A stretch of 64,000 bases of DNA from a candidate division KSB1 bacterium (GTDB taxonomy: Bacteria > Zhuqueibacterota > Zhuqueibacteria > Zhuqueibacterales > Zhuqueibacteraceae): the NCBI GenBank assembly GCA_034506175.1, contig JAPDQB010000014.1, forward strand, positions 55,243 to 119,242, given 5' to 3'. Shown here piece after piece: positions 26,344-34,745 of this stretch. The translations under genes and the position numbers were made by a program. How positions within the stretch are numbered: the stretch's first letter is position 1; each line of letters opens with the position of its first letter. The notes below the pieces were generated by a model. The model was not told the origin of the DNA and ran no database searches. It worked only from the letters and a program-made list of their open reading frames with translations.

Positions 26344-27843
26344 ATGAAAAACCGCGGAAGCGGTATCCTGCTTCATATCACTTCCCTGCCGTCGGCTTTT
26401 GGAATCGGCGATCTCGGCCCGGCGGCATATCGTTTTGCCGATTTTCTGGTCGAGGCCAACCAATGCTTTTGGCAAATTCTGCCGCTGAGTCCGACCTGCG
26501 CAGCAATGGGCCACTCTCCCTATAGCAGCCATTCCGCCTTTGCCGGAAATCCCTTGCTTATCAGCCCGGAGTTGTTGGTGCAGGAGGGGTATCTCAGATC
26601 GGCGGACGTTTCCAAACCGCCGTTTTTTCCGGCGAATTATGTTGATTTTGAAACCGTGATTTCTCATAAGAAAAAACTGCTGCAAACCGCCTGGGAGAGA
26701 AGCCAAAAACGTTTGCGCAACGACCCGGAGTTTTCGCATTTTTGTCATGAACACGCGACGTGGCTCGATGATTTTTCGCTGTTCATGGCGCTGAAAGAGC
26801 ATTTCGATGAAATGGATTGGGGCAACTGGCCGCCGGAATTGCGCGATCGCGACGAGCCCGCGCTGGCAACAGCGCGAAAAAAATTTCAAAATAAAATCCG
26901 TCAGGAAAAGTTTGTTCAATACTTGTTTTACCGGCAGTGGTTCGCGCTCAAGAATTATTGCAAAAGCCGCAATCTCCAGTTTATCGGCGATCTGCCGATT
27001 TATGTGAGCTATGACAGCGCCGACGTGTGGGCCAATCCGCAGTTCTTTAAATTGAATGAAGAAAAGAAGCCGCTGGGCGTCGCCGGCGTGCCGCCGGATT
27101 ATTTTAGCGCCACCGGACAGCTTTGGGGCAACCCGGTTTATCGCTGGGAGGCGCTCAAAGCCACGCGCTACGCCTGGTGGACGAAGCGTTTGGAGCACAA
27201 TCTTCGGCTCTTCGACGTCATCCGGCTCGACCATTTCCGCGGGTTTGTGGCGTTTTGGGAAGTTCCCGCCGGTGAAGAAACCGCGGTCAACGGCAAATGG
27301 GTGCAGGCGCCGGTCGAAGATTTTTTCAAAACTTTGTTCCGCCATTTTCCCAGCTTGAATATTATCGCTGAAGATTTGGGCGAGATCACGTCGGATGTTC
27401 GTGAAATGATTCATCGTTTTGATCTGCCGGGCATGCGCGTGCTCATGTTTGCTTTTGGCGAAGACAGTGCCGCGAGCATTCATGCGCCGCACAATTATCC
27501 GGAAAATTGCGTCGTCTACACCGGCACGCACGACAACAACACCATCAAGGGCTGGTTCAAGAACGAAACCAGCCCGGCCGATCGCCGGCGGCTGGCCGAT
27601 TATCTCGGCCGCGAAGTGACCGAGAAAACCGCGCCACGTGAGCTGATTCGGCTGCTCATGTCGTCGGTCGCCAAAATCGTGATCATTCCGATGCAGGATA
27701 TTCTGGGCCTCGGCGAAAAGACGAGAATGAATTTCCCCGGCAAACCCGGCGGCAATTGGGGCTGGCGGCTTCGCCGCGAGCAATTGACCCCGGCACTGAC
27801 GAAAAGACTCGCCGCCATGACTCAAATTTATGGAAGAGTGTAA
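26344..27843 (+). CDS. malQ: 4-alpha-glucanotransferase (amylomaltase, GH77)
   Basis: A 499-residue GH77 enzyme that moves alpha-1,4-glucan segments between maltodextrins. It begins RGSGILLHITSLPSAFGIGD, and has the nucleophile region VIRLDHFRGFVAFWEVP, the acid/base region NIIAEDLGEIT and YTGTHDNNTIKGWF, plus FPGKPGGNWGWR near the end. Start ATG at 26344 follows GCGAGG by 7 nt; the frame opens earlier without a site. It is transcribed from a strong promoter with two upstream direct repeats and shares one base (TAATG) with the next gene. It likely supplies substrates to the glucan phosphorylase at 8.3 kb. Confidence 0.95.
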   Translation: MKNRGSGILLHITSLPSAFGIGDLGPAAYRFADFLVEANQCFWQILPLSPTCAAMGHSPYSSHSAFAGNPLLISPELLVQEGYLRSADVSKPPFFPANYVDFETVISHKKKLLQTAWERSQKRLRNDPEFSHFCHEHATWLDDFSLFMALKEHFDEMDWGNWPPELRDRDEPALATARKKFQNKIRQEKFVQYLFYRQWFALKNYCKSRNLQFIGDLPIYVSYDSADVWANPQFFKLNEEKKPLGVAGVPPDYFSATGQLWGNPVYRWEALKATRYAWWTKRLEHNLRLFDVIRLDHFRGFVAFWEVPAGEETAVNGKWVQAPVEDFFKTLFRHFPSLNIIAEDLGEITSDVREMIHRFDLPGMRVLMFAFGEDSAASIHAPHNYPENCVVYTGTHDNNTIKGWFKNETSPADRRRLADYLGREVTEKTAPRELIRLLMSSVAKIVIIPMQDILGLGEKTRMNFPGKPGGNWGWRLRREQLTPALTKRLAAMTQIYGRV

Positions 27844-29603
27844 TGAGATTTTTTTGCTTGCTCGCCGTCTTGATGTTTTTGCCCGCCTGCGCCCGCCAAC
27901 TTCCGCCTCCCGGCGGCCCGGAAGATCGAACGCCGCCACAAATTCTTTCTGCCGCCCCGCAACCGAACGCCACGCGCGTTTCGCGCTCAGCCCGCCCCCA
28001 ATTCATTTTTAGCGAGAAGGTCGATCACACCAGTTTCGAGCAAGCCTTTTTTGTTTCCCCGACGCCGAGCGGTGAAAAGAAAACGCGTTTTCGCTGGCGC
28101 GGCAAGCAGGTCGAAATCGTGTTTCCCGATTCTCTTGACGCGGCGCGCACGTATGTCATCACCATCGGCACCGACGTGCGCGATCTGCGCGGCAACCGCT
28201 TTGAAAACGCGTTGACGCTGGCCTTCAGCACCGGCGACAGCATCGACACCGGCGAGATTCACGGCAAGATTTTTCACGACAAACGCGCCGGCGTTTTGAT
28301 CATGGCCTACGTGCTGTCTGCGGAGTTGCCGCAGCCCAATCCGGGCCGCGACGCGGCCGCTTATCTCACGCAAGCCGGTGAAAAAGGCGATTTCTCGCTC
28401 TCACATCTCAGCGACGGCCGCTATCGCATTTTCGCGCTGGAAGATCGCAGCGGCGACCGTCTCTATCAGCACGGCGAAGAACCCATCGGCGTGCCGAGCC
28501 GCGATGTCGTTCTCTCGCCGGCGCATCGTGTACATCGTGATTTGAATTTGCGGCTGGCGCTGGCCGACACCATTCAACCGCGATTGACTTCGGTCTCGGC
28601 ATCGGATCAAACGCATCTCGAAATGAATTTTGATGAAGAGGTCGCCCCCCTCGATTCACTGTGGGAAAGGCACCTCCATATTGTGAGCGCAGCGGGTGAA
28701 CCGTTAAAAGTTTTTGCGGCGGCGGCTCATCCGCTCGATGCAAAAAAGTTTTACGCCTTGACCGCGCCGCAGCAAGCTGTGACTTACGACTTATCTTTTG
28801 ATCAAATTGCCGATGCGGCGGGAAACCCATTGGATTCATTGTCCCGGCGAACGCAGTTTTCCGGCAGCGCCAGGCCGGATACGATTCGTCCGCGCCTCGT
28901 CAAAATCACGCCGGCGGATAGCAGCCGTAATGTGCCGGTGACGAGTTCTCTCGAGCTGATTTTTTCGGAGATGATGGCAAACTCCCCGGGGCTGATTAAT
29001 TTTTCTCAAAAGAAAATCGCCGCACCAGCCTGGCCGCTGGCGATGCTGGATTCAACCGGCAAGGCGGTGAAAGGCAAGGGCGTTTGGCTGAATCCGTTTC
29101 AATTTCGTTTCCAGCCCGATTCGTTGCTGAAAAGCCGCGCGCAATATTTTGCAAAAATTTCGGCGGATTCGGCTTTCGATCCGAGCGGCAACGCGATTTT
29201 CGATACGCTCAAGCAAATTACTTTTTGGACGATGAATGCGGACACACTGACTGCGATCAGCGGCAAGCTCGCTGATGCGCAACCGGACGCAACCGGAACG
29301 GTGCATCTCAGCTTAAAGCAAGTCGGGGCTTTTAGGAGTTCTTCATTGGGCGCGGCGCCTGCCGCGTCGCGTTCCGGGCCGGAGTATTCGTTGAGGCTGG
29401 CCGCGCCCGGGCCTTATCGTTTCGATCACATTTTGCCGGGGCTTTATCAGCTCAGCGCTTTTCGCGACGCCAACAACAACGGGCGCTACGATTATGGCGC
29501 GGCCTTTCCGTTCGTTCCGGCGGAACGCTTCATGGTTTGGCCGGACACGATGCAAGTTCGCCCGCGCTGGCCGAACGAGGGAAATGATTTTGTGATACCG
29601 TAA
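27843..29603 (+). CDS. lipoprotein with SbsA Ig-like (Big_5) domains
   Basis: A 586-residue lipoprotein coupled to malQ by a one-base stop/start overlap. The signal peptide ends LMFLPACA (Cys lipidation site), followed by PPPGGPEDRTPPQILS, the usual opening of this class. Ig-like folds follow at about residues 25-130 (ARPQFIFSEKVDHTSF, VIFPDSLDAARTYVI), 245-345 and 350-475 (PRLVKITPADSSRNVPVTSS, LIFSEMMA). Between them lies a carboxypeptidase-regulatory-like segment (GDFSLSHLSDGRYRIFALED), and a similar one closes the protein (LPGLYQLSAFRDANNNGRYD). It is probably a surface or outer-membrane protein. No enzyme motif is seen. Confidence 0.85.
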   Translation: MRFFCLLAVLMFLPACARQLPPPGGPEDRTPPQILSAAPQPNATRVSRSARPQFIFSEKVDHTSFEQAFFVSPTPSGEKKTRFRWRGKQVEIVFPDSLDAARTYVITIGTDVRDLRGNRFENALTLAFSTGDSIDTGEIHGKIFHDKRAGVLIMAYVLSAELPQPNPGRDAAAYLTQAGEKGDFSLSHLSDGRYRIFALEDRSGDRLYQHGEEPIGVPSRDVVLSPAHRVHRDLNLRLALADTIQPRLTSVSASDQTHLEMNFDEEVAPLDSLWERHLHIVSAAGEPLKVFAAAAHPLDAKKFYALTAPQQAVTYDLSFDQIADAAGNPLDSLSRRTQFSGSARPDTIRPRLVKITPADSSRNVPVTSSLELIFSEMMANSPGLINFSQKKIAAPAWPLAMLDSTGKAVKGKGVWLNPFQFRFQPDSLLKSRAQYFAKISADSAFDPSGNAIFDTLKQITFWTMNADTLTAISGKLADAQPDATGTVHLSLKQVGAFRSSSLGAAPAASRSGPEYSLRLAAPGPYRFDHILPGLYQLSAFRDANNNGRYDYGAAFPFVPAERFMVWPDTMQVRPRWPNEGNDFVIP

Positions 29604-30031
29604 TGACAAAAAGGTTATTGCTCACTCCATGTTACACAGCCGTGTGTGACCGTAAAAATCTCATCTATCGTATTTATTTTTCAGCAATCTGCGCGCTTTG
29701 GATGTATGTTAAAGATTGTTTAAAATCTCACTCAGGAACATTGTCTCAAGCCAGAACAATTCCTTTTGATTTTCTGTAATCTTCCCTTCTCTTTGCACCT
29801 CCAAAATCGGTTAATTGTAATATAATGAGGCGTTCATTTTTAAACAAGCGATGAGACACTGGTATATCGTTTGCTAAAAAGAACTGCGTTTATAATTCAC
29901 CTGGCATGATTTGCAACCGTCGTTTGCATTCCAGGGAGATTAGGATTGATCTCGGCCGGTTGGCAAATTCATGCAGTAATCCACAGGGCTGCGCCCGCAG
30001 GGGTTGTTCACGCAACTTTGAGACGCATCAG
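29604..30031. other. intergenic region with possible -10 element
   Basis: No coding frame is supported. It is AT-rich, with TATAAT at 29820-29825 and again at 29891-29896, neither with a well-spaced -35 box. An ATG at 29906 would extend the following gene by 42 codons, but that extension is cysteine-rich and unlike protein sequence. Confidence 0.45.
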
Positions 30032-31249
30032 ATGGACGCCAAAAGACTTTCTTACCTTGTTCCGAGGATCGTACAAGGGGAATATTCCCAAGGGGAACTT
30101 TGTGAATTTATCAATCTGGTTCAAAAGATTTCGCTCAGTTACCTGAAGTATCAGGAAGTGATCGGCAAGCACATCCGCTGGGAACGCCGCGGCAAAAGCG
30201 GCGAGCTGGAGGATATGGCTATCGATTGCGTGGCGGGTTTGTTCATGCGCAACGAGAACAACGAGTTCGTGCAGTTGCGCCGCTACTTCGGGCCGTATCT
30301 CGACAGCACGCCGGCGCTGAACGACGTCGAGCTGTTGATCATGCTTCGCCGCCTGGTCATCAAGAAAACCAAGCAAGAGCTGTCGCGCATTTTCAAGGAA
30401 CGCGACCCCGAGGGCGCGAAGATCATCCGCAACATTCGCGTCGCCGTGAAGAACGCCAAAGATTTGGGCATCTTCCGCGAAATGGGCCGCGAGTATATTT
30501 TCTTGCGCCATGGCTCAGGCTCGCGGAGCGTGGCTCATGCCGAGGCGCACGCCACGTCGCCCAGGAAAAAACCCGGCCCGGTCAAGGGCGCGCCGGCCTT
30601 TGCGAAAGAATCCTATCATGGAAAAACGGGGAGCGAAACGGCACCGGCCGTGGCAATGATCAAAGCCGCGGATTTGACAGACGACGAACGGGCTTATCTG
30701 CGCAAGGCCAAGCCCAGCATTCCCGAAAAAACGCTGAAGAGCAATTATTTGGAGCTTTCCACCGCCAAAGATCACGTTTCTACGACGATTCGCAAAATGC
30801 TCTCGGTGGTTAAAACCGACGAGCGGTTTCAAAATTTTCTGCCAACCGATGTGGTTGCCCGCCTGATTCGCCACACGAATCTCGAAATGGTGCGCACCCG
30901 CCTGATTTCCCAAATCGAAGACATCTCGCCGCTCGATTACGTGCGCTTAAAGGAGATCGAGCGCGCCAAGAAAAAAGTCCTGCAGCGCGTCCGGCAAAAG
31001 ATCCACAGCCAGTACGTTGCCAGCGGCAAAGTTTCGCCTGAAAAAGGCGAGATTTATTTCAGAACCCTGACCGATGTGCTGGATGACATCACCCACAGCA
31101 AGAAGATCGAATCTTATTTCCGGCATCTGCGCAAATACATTCCGGATTTGACCCAGCGTCGTTATCGTGAAGAAGAGCGAACCATTTTCGAGTATCTCGG
31201 CAAATTGACGAAAAAATGGTTCCGCGAGCTTCTGAAAGATTTGCTCTAA
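30032..31249 (+). CDS. unrecognised 405-aa basic helical protein, possible sigma-like regulator
   Basis: I do not recognise this family. The protein is soluble and helical. An N-terminal part (about residues 1-155) includes ELEDMAIDCVAGLFMRNENN and LLIMLRRLVIKKTKQELSRI, which recalls the core-binding helices of very large ECF-like sigma factors. A linker of low complexity (SPRKKPGPVKGAPAF) leads to a second helical part with a possible helix-turn-helix (STAKDHVSTTIRKMLSVVK). It ends at a strong terminator, and the next gene encodes a small protein with a zinc-type H..C..C motif as in anti-sigma factors. The sigma idea comes from this pairing and general look, not from a clear motif. Confidence 0.5.
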   Translation: MDAKRLSYLVPRIVQGEYSQGELCEFINLVQKISLSYLKYQEVIGKHIRWERRGKSGELEDMAIDCVAGLFMRNENNEFVQLRRYFGPYLDSTPALNDVELLIMLRRLVIKKTKQELSRIFKERDPEGAKIIRNIRVAVKNAKDLGIFREMGREYIFLRHGSGSRSVAHAEAHATSPRKKPGPVKGAPAFAKESYHGKTGSETAPAVAMIKAADLTDDERAYLRKAKPSIPEKTLKSNYLELSTAKDHVSTTIRKMLSVVKTDERFQNFLPTDVVARLIRHTNLEMVRTRLISQIEDISPLDYVRLKEIERAKKKVLQRVRQKIHSQYVASGKVSPEKGEIYFRTLTDVLDDITHSKKIESYFRHLRKYIPDLTQRRYREEERTIFEYLGKLTKKWFRELLKDLL

Positions 31250-31260
31250 TTACGAAAATG

Positions 31261-31306
31261 TGCCGGCTCCCCTTTAAAAAATTTTAAAGGGGCGTCGGCA
31301 TTTTTT
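31261..31306 (+). terminator. strong intrinsic terminator
   Basis: Long stem with TGCCG and CTCCCCTTTAAAA on one arm and TTTTAAAGGGG then CGGCA on the other, followed by six T. It separates the 405-aa protein gene from the anti-sigma-like gene. Confidence 0.92.
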
Positions 31307-31322
31307 CCGTGAAGTGGAGGGA

Positions 31323-31351
31323 TTGTCGGTAACTATAAGACAGGTTATAAA
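31323..31351 (+). promoter_or_regulatory. promoter of the anti-sigma-like gene
   Basis: TTGTCG (31323-31328) and TATAAA (31346-31351) are separated by 17 bp, just after the terminator, giving the small gene its own start about 50 nt upstream of the ATG. Confidence 0.6.
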
Positions 31352-31388
31352 AAGTCTTCCTGAGCTGAAAGATCGCTGTCAAGACGAT

Positions 31389-31411
31389 CATGGTAAACGG
31401 AAGTTACCATG
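31389..31411 (+). promoter_or_regulatory. hairpin covering ribosome site and start codon
   Basis: CATGGTAA (31389-31396) and TTACCATG (31404-31411) are perfect inverse complements with ACGGAAG between them. The 3' arm contains the ATG at 31409, and the loop holds GGAAG, the only Shine-Dalgarno-like sequence. Folding would hide the start codon. Confidence 0.6.
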
Positions 31412-31759
31412 GGAGTGATCTCTCGGCGATATGGAACATCGCCGCAATCCCTAACTTTTCACGACATGAGCATGAACAAGAATCTGTTGCGCTACCGGAG
31501 AGACGCCGTCTCCTTTCTGGGGGAGTTTGACGAGCGATGCCCGGAGGTCGGATTGTTGGAGTACATCCTGCTTTCGGCGCACCAAAATCGTGAGTTGTTC
31601 GAACGTTTCGAGCACCACTTCCTGGTCTGCGAAGCCTGCCAACGGCGGATTCGCTTGATGGAACTGTTTTATATCATTCTCAGCGAAGAAATGCAGCGGC
31701 CTGTTTCACCGGTGATCGTTGAGATGGCGCAAAAGCTGGTTGAGCCTATGCAAGCATAA
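31409..31759 (+). CDS. small zinc-binding anti-sigma-like protein
   Basis: A 116-residue acidic-to-neutral protein with a single helix-rich domain. The segment FEHHFLVCEACQRRIRLME contains the H-x3-C-x2-C signature of ZAS (zf-HC2) anti-sigma factors, and the preceding helix LLEYILLSAHQNRELFERF fits that fold. There is no membrane anchor, so it would act in the cytoplasm. Its position directly behind the 405-aa unknown gene, with its own promoter, is consistent with a regulator pair but not proof of one. An inner ATG at 31466 lacks a ribosome site. Confidence 0.5.
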   Translation: MGVISRRYGTSPQSLTFHDMSMNKNLLRYRRDAVSFLGEFDERCPEVGLLEYILLSAHQNRELFERFEHHFLVCEACQRRIRLMELFYIILSEEMQRPVSPVIVEMAQKLVEPMQA

Positions 31760-32071
31760 TTTTCGGGATAAAATTCTCTGTGTGGGCTACGCCCGTTGGG
31801 CTGCGTCGCAAGGCTCGGAGGTGCGGTTAGAAAGCTTTGCCCGTGAGAACGCCTGTTTGCCAGCATGACGGAATGTAAGGTGTTTAAAAGCCCCTTGCCG
31901 GAGATGAAGGCAATCTTTTTTAAATTAAAAGATTTCTTCGGGGCGGTTAATTTTTTTTAAGACCCATTTAGTGCTCACCCCCAATTTGCTTTTATTCTTT
32001 CAGCCGTGGTTAACTTGAGCCAAATCAGGCTGTAATCTCGCTGCCTCGCCTTCTTTTCTCACAAAAAAAAC
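31760..32071. other. intergenic region with a probable terminator
   Basis: No gene is supported. A hairpin with outer arms GCCCC (31890-31894) and GGGGC (31940-31944) and inner arms AATCTTTT (31912-31919) and AAAAGATT (31927-31934) is followed by eight T at 31951-31958, a likely terminator for the anti-sigma-like gene. Confidence 0.55.
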
Positions 32072-32100
32072 TTGACCGGATTTGAGATTTCCTGTATATT
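32072..32100 (+). promoter_or_regulatory. sigma-70-type promoter of the receiver-PATAN gene
   Basis: TTGACC (32072-32077), a 17-bp spacer and TATATT (32095-32100). The start codon is at 32231, giving a leader of about 125 nt. Confidence 0.75.
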
Positions 32101-32230
32101 GATAACTCACCCTGCAACAATCCCAGGTGGCGGTGTAGGATATCTTTTGAAAGTAATAAAGATGAAAAGATTTTTGCGGGTGGCGCGATAATTCCTCATC
32201 TTTAATAACGGCAAATTTTGCGGCTGAGAC

Positions 32231-34528
32231 ATGGACAATCCGACTATTCTCGTCGCCGACGGCGATCCGAAAAACTTGCAAATTCTTCGCGAAAGCCTGG
32301 AAGCCTCCGGCTTTGAGGTGATTGTGGCTTCCGATGGCTTGCAAGCCTGGCAAAAAATTTCCTCCGACGTGCCCGATCTCATCCTTTCGGAAGTGAATCT
32401 GCCCAAGCTCGACGGCTTTCAACTGCTCGAAAAATTGAAAGCCGATCCGGTCACTTCTTCAATCCCTTTGATGTTTCTCACCAACCGGCGCGAGCTGCAG
32501 GATCGCGTGCGCAGCTTGCGCGGCGGCGTCAAAGATTACATGATCAAGCCGCTGCACGTGAAAGAAGTCATTGCGCGCGTGCGGATGATTCTGCGACGCA
32601 TGGAACGCATTCGTGACGAAGACATCGAATCGACCCGCAAGCTCGCCGGCCGTTTGGAAGAATTTAGCGTCATCGATCTCATCGAAAACTTCGGCATGGA
32701 GCGCAAAACCGGCATTTTGACGCTCTACAACGCCAACAACAAGAGCGGTGAAATTTATTTCCGCGACGGCGCGGTGATCAACGCCTCGCTGGCGAATCTG
32801 AAAGCGGAAAAAGCGGTTTATCAAATGCTGCCCTGGAAGCGCGGCCACTTCACCATGACTTTCAAAGAGATCAACGTGCCGGACGAAATCGCCGTGAGCA
32901 ACCTCGGCTTGCTGCTGCAAGGCTTCAAGCGCATGGAAGAGCGCGAGCGCCTGTTCAAAGCGCTGCCATCGCCGGAAACCACGTTTGTCACCACTGAAAC
33001 ATTTCGCAACATCATCGCCAAACGCGAGCTGACCACCGACGTGGCGAAGTTCATTTCTTTGATCGATGGCAAACGCGACATTTTGCAAATCATTGACGAA
33101 AGCAATTACGACGACATCAAAACCCTCGAGCGGCTGGTGAAGTTGCATCAGCAGGGTTTTATCAAGCCGAAGAAAACTTCGCTGGCCGGCGACGAGGAGA
33201 TGGGCGACATGGTTTCCACTCTTGCCGAGCCCAAGATCATCGAGAAGCTCGATTTCGATCCGGGCTTCGAGCAGCGTTTTGCCGGCCGCCCGCTGGAAAA
33301 GGAGGCCCCGCCGCAGGCGTTTCGTGGCCCGGAGCCTGTTTATGTTCCACCGGAACGCAAGCCGAAAGAAAGCGCAACGGAAACGATTCAAACCAAGTCG
33401 GAAGTTCCAGCCGCGCCGCGACCTGCAACGCCTGGTGCCACATCGTCGAAACTGCCGCCCCCCAAGTTGCCTCCGCCGGAGATTTTTGAGCCGCCGACCG
33501 AAAAGGTTGAGGTGCCGCCGGATTTTATTGCGCACGACGATTTTGCTGAAGATTTCGAAACATTCGGCGAAGACGCGCCATCAGAAGAACCGCCCCAAAA
33601 AATCGAAAAACCGCTGGAAGCGATTTCCCCGGCTTTGCAGGCGCGCGATGAAAAGCCGAGCGCGCCGCCGGCTCTCGTGGAAATTGTCGACGAGTTTATT
33701 CCCTCGCCGCCGAGCCACGCTCCGGCGCCGCCGGACAAGATGGAAAAATTTGACCGCCCCATTTTCGACGAAAAAGCTGGCCCGGCTGTTGCGCGTCAAG
33801 AAATTTTCGTTCAGCCGTCGCCGCCGCAAGAACTTCCGACGCCAACAGTGACTCCCGCGCCGATGCCAAGCGCGCCACTTGCTGTGACGGCGCCAAGTGA
33901 ACCGAGCACACCAGTTGGTGCCACGCCGCTGCCGCCGTCGCAACCACCGGCTGATGCCATCACAGCCTGTCTGGCGAAATTGCTGGCGGGCCGTCCGGCA
34001 CAGAAGCCGAAATTGATCGTCATCGGACGTGAAGGCCAGCATATTTCACCGATGGTGCGTCATCTGCTCGGCGCTGAGTCCTCGCTGCGCCGGCTGCAAA
34101 GCACGGTTTTTCAATATCTCGAAATCGGCGAACGCAAGGTGGAATCGCGGCCGTTCGAGATCGTTGGCATTTCCATGGAGCAGCAATTCACGCGTTTGCT
34201 CGACACCGCCGGCCCGGAGTTGATGGGTTACATCGTGTTGGTCGAGGCGCATCGCAAAGAAGGCGTTGAGTATTTGAGTTATTTGCTGAACATGCTCAAA
34301 AATGTTTATCGTCGGCCGCTCGGCCTCGCGGTGATCAAATCTCCCGAGCAAAGAAACATGTCCATTGAAACCCTGCGTGATCTGCTGAACATCGGGTCGG
34401 AGGATTTTCTGCAAGAATGCGCGCCGCTGGATAAAACCTCGGTGACGGAATTTTTGAAGGGTTTTACGAATGAGGGGAATTTGCTGCGGTGGAGTGTGTC
34501 TGAGAAACCCGTTGAGACGGGTAAGTAA
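32231..34528 (+). CDS. receiver-PATAN(DUF4388) regulator with C-terminal degenerate small GTPase
   Basis: A 765-residue protein. Residues 1-125 are a response-regulator receiver, but the residue at the phosphorylation site is Glu (PDLILSEVNLPKLDG) where Asp is normal; the switch Thr (MFLTN) and Lys (MIKPL) remain. Residues about 135-240 form a PATAN/DUF4388 domain (LEEFSVIDLIENFGMERKTG), then helices to 320, and a proline-rich linker to about 570. The last 190 residues (PKLIVIGREGQHISPMVRHL ... ELMGYIVLVEAHRKEGVEYL) look like a Ras-like fold of the MglA kind with the P-loop lysine and DxxG lost. It may act as a scaffold in a polarity or signalling complex. The GTPase reading is from layout only. 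Confidence 0.75.
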   Translation: MDNPTILVADGDPKNLQILRESLEASGFEVIVASDGLQAWQKISSDVPDLILSEVNLPKLDGFQLLEKLKADPVTSSIPLMFLTNRRELQDRVRSLRGGVKDYMIKPLHVKEVIARVRMILRRMERIRDEDIESTRKLAGRLEEFSVIDLIENFGMERKTGILTLYNANNKSGEIYFRDGAVINASLANLKAEKAVYQMLPWKRGHFTMTFKEINVPDEIAVSNLGLLLQGFKRMEERERLFKALPSPETTFVTTETFRNIIAKRELTTDVAKFISLIDGKRDILQIIDESNYDDIKTLERLVKLHQQGFIKPKKTSLAGDEEMGDMVSTLAEPKIIEKLDFDPGFEQRFAGRPLEKEAPPQAFRGPEPVYVPPERKPKESATETIQTKSEVPAAPRPATPGATSSKLPPPKLPPPEIFEPPTEKVEVPPDFIAHDDFAEDFETFGEDAPSEEPPQKIEKPLEAISPALQARDEKPSAPPALVEIVDEFIPSPPSHAPAPPDKMEKFDRPIFDEKAGPAVARQEIFVQPSPPQELPTPTVTPAPMPSAPLAVTAPSEPSTPVGATPLPPSQPPADAITACLAKLLAGRPAQKPKLIVIGREGQHISPMVRHLLGAESSLRRLQSTVFQYLEIGERKVESRPFEIVGISMEQQFTRLLDTAGPELMGYIVLVEAHRKEGVEYLSYLLNMLKNVYRRPLGLAVIKSPEQRNMSIETLRDLLNIGSEDFLQECAPLDKTSVTEFLKGFTNEGNLLRWSVSEKPVETGK

Positions 34529-34550
34529 ATGAGCCTGGTGATCTTGTCTC

Positions 34551-34616
34551 ATGTACGTCATTGAATACACCGCTGAAGCTTTTGCAGATTTGGAATCTCT
34601 CAGGAAGTTTATGTGA
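34551..34616 (+). pseudogene. N-terminal fragment of a RelE/ParE-type toxin
   Basis: A 21-codon frame begins MYVIEYTAEAFADLESLRKF and then stops. This is how RelE/ParE toxins open (beta strand, then the AxxDLxxLxKF helix). The remaining 70 or so residues are absent, and no antitoxin is next to it. The stop codon falls within the CRP-like palindrome. It is short, so chance resemblance is possible. Confidence 0.45.
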
Positions 34617-34627
34617 CGACTGTCACA
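34612..34627. promoter_or_regulatory. perfect CRP/FNR-family consensus box
   Basis: TGTGACGACTGTCACA is TGTGA-N6-TCACA, identical to the consensus half-sites bound by CRP-type regulators. It lies about 120 bp upstream of the second receiver-PATAN gene start. A chance match is possible. Confidence 0.5.
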
Positions 34628-34745
34628 CCGCCGCATCACAAAGTCATCTCCGTCGCTTCGGGCATTGAATTTGCTGATATTTTAGACGTTTGGTTGTGTG
34701 TTGTTCGCCGCTTACGGGTGCTACGACGAACGTGTGCTGTCAATT

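Noticed and set aside
29906..30031. A longer start for the 405-aa protein at ATG 29906
   Set aside because: The extra 42 codons are cysteine-rich and unlike the rest; similarity to real protein begins at 30032, although the TATAAT at 29891 leaves a leaderless start possible.
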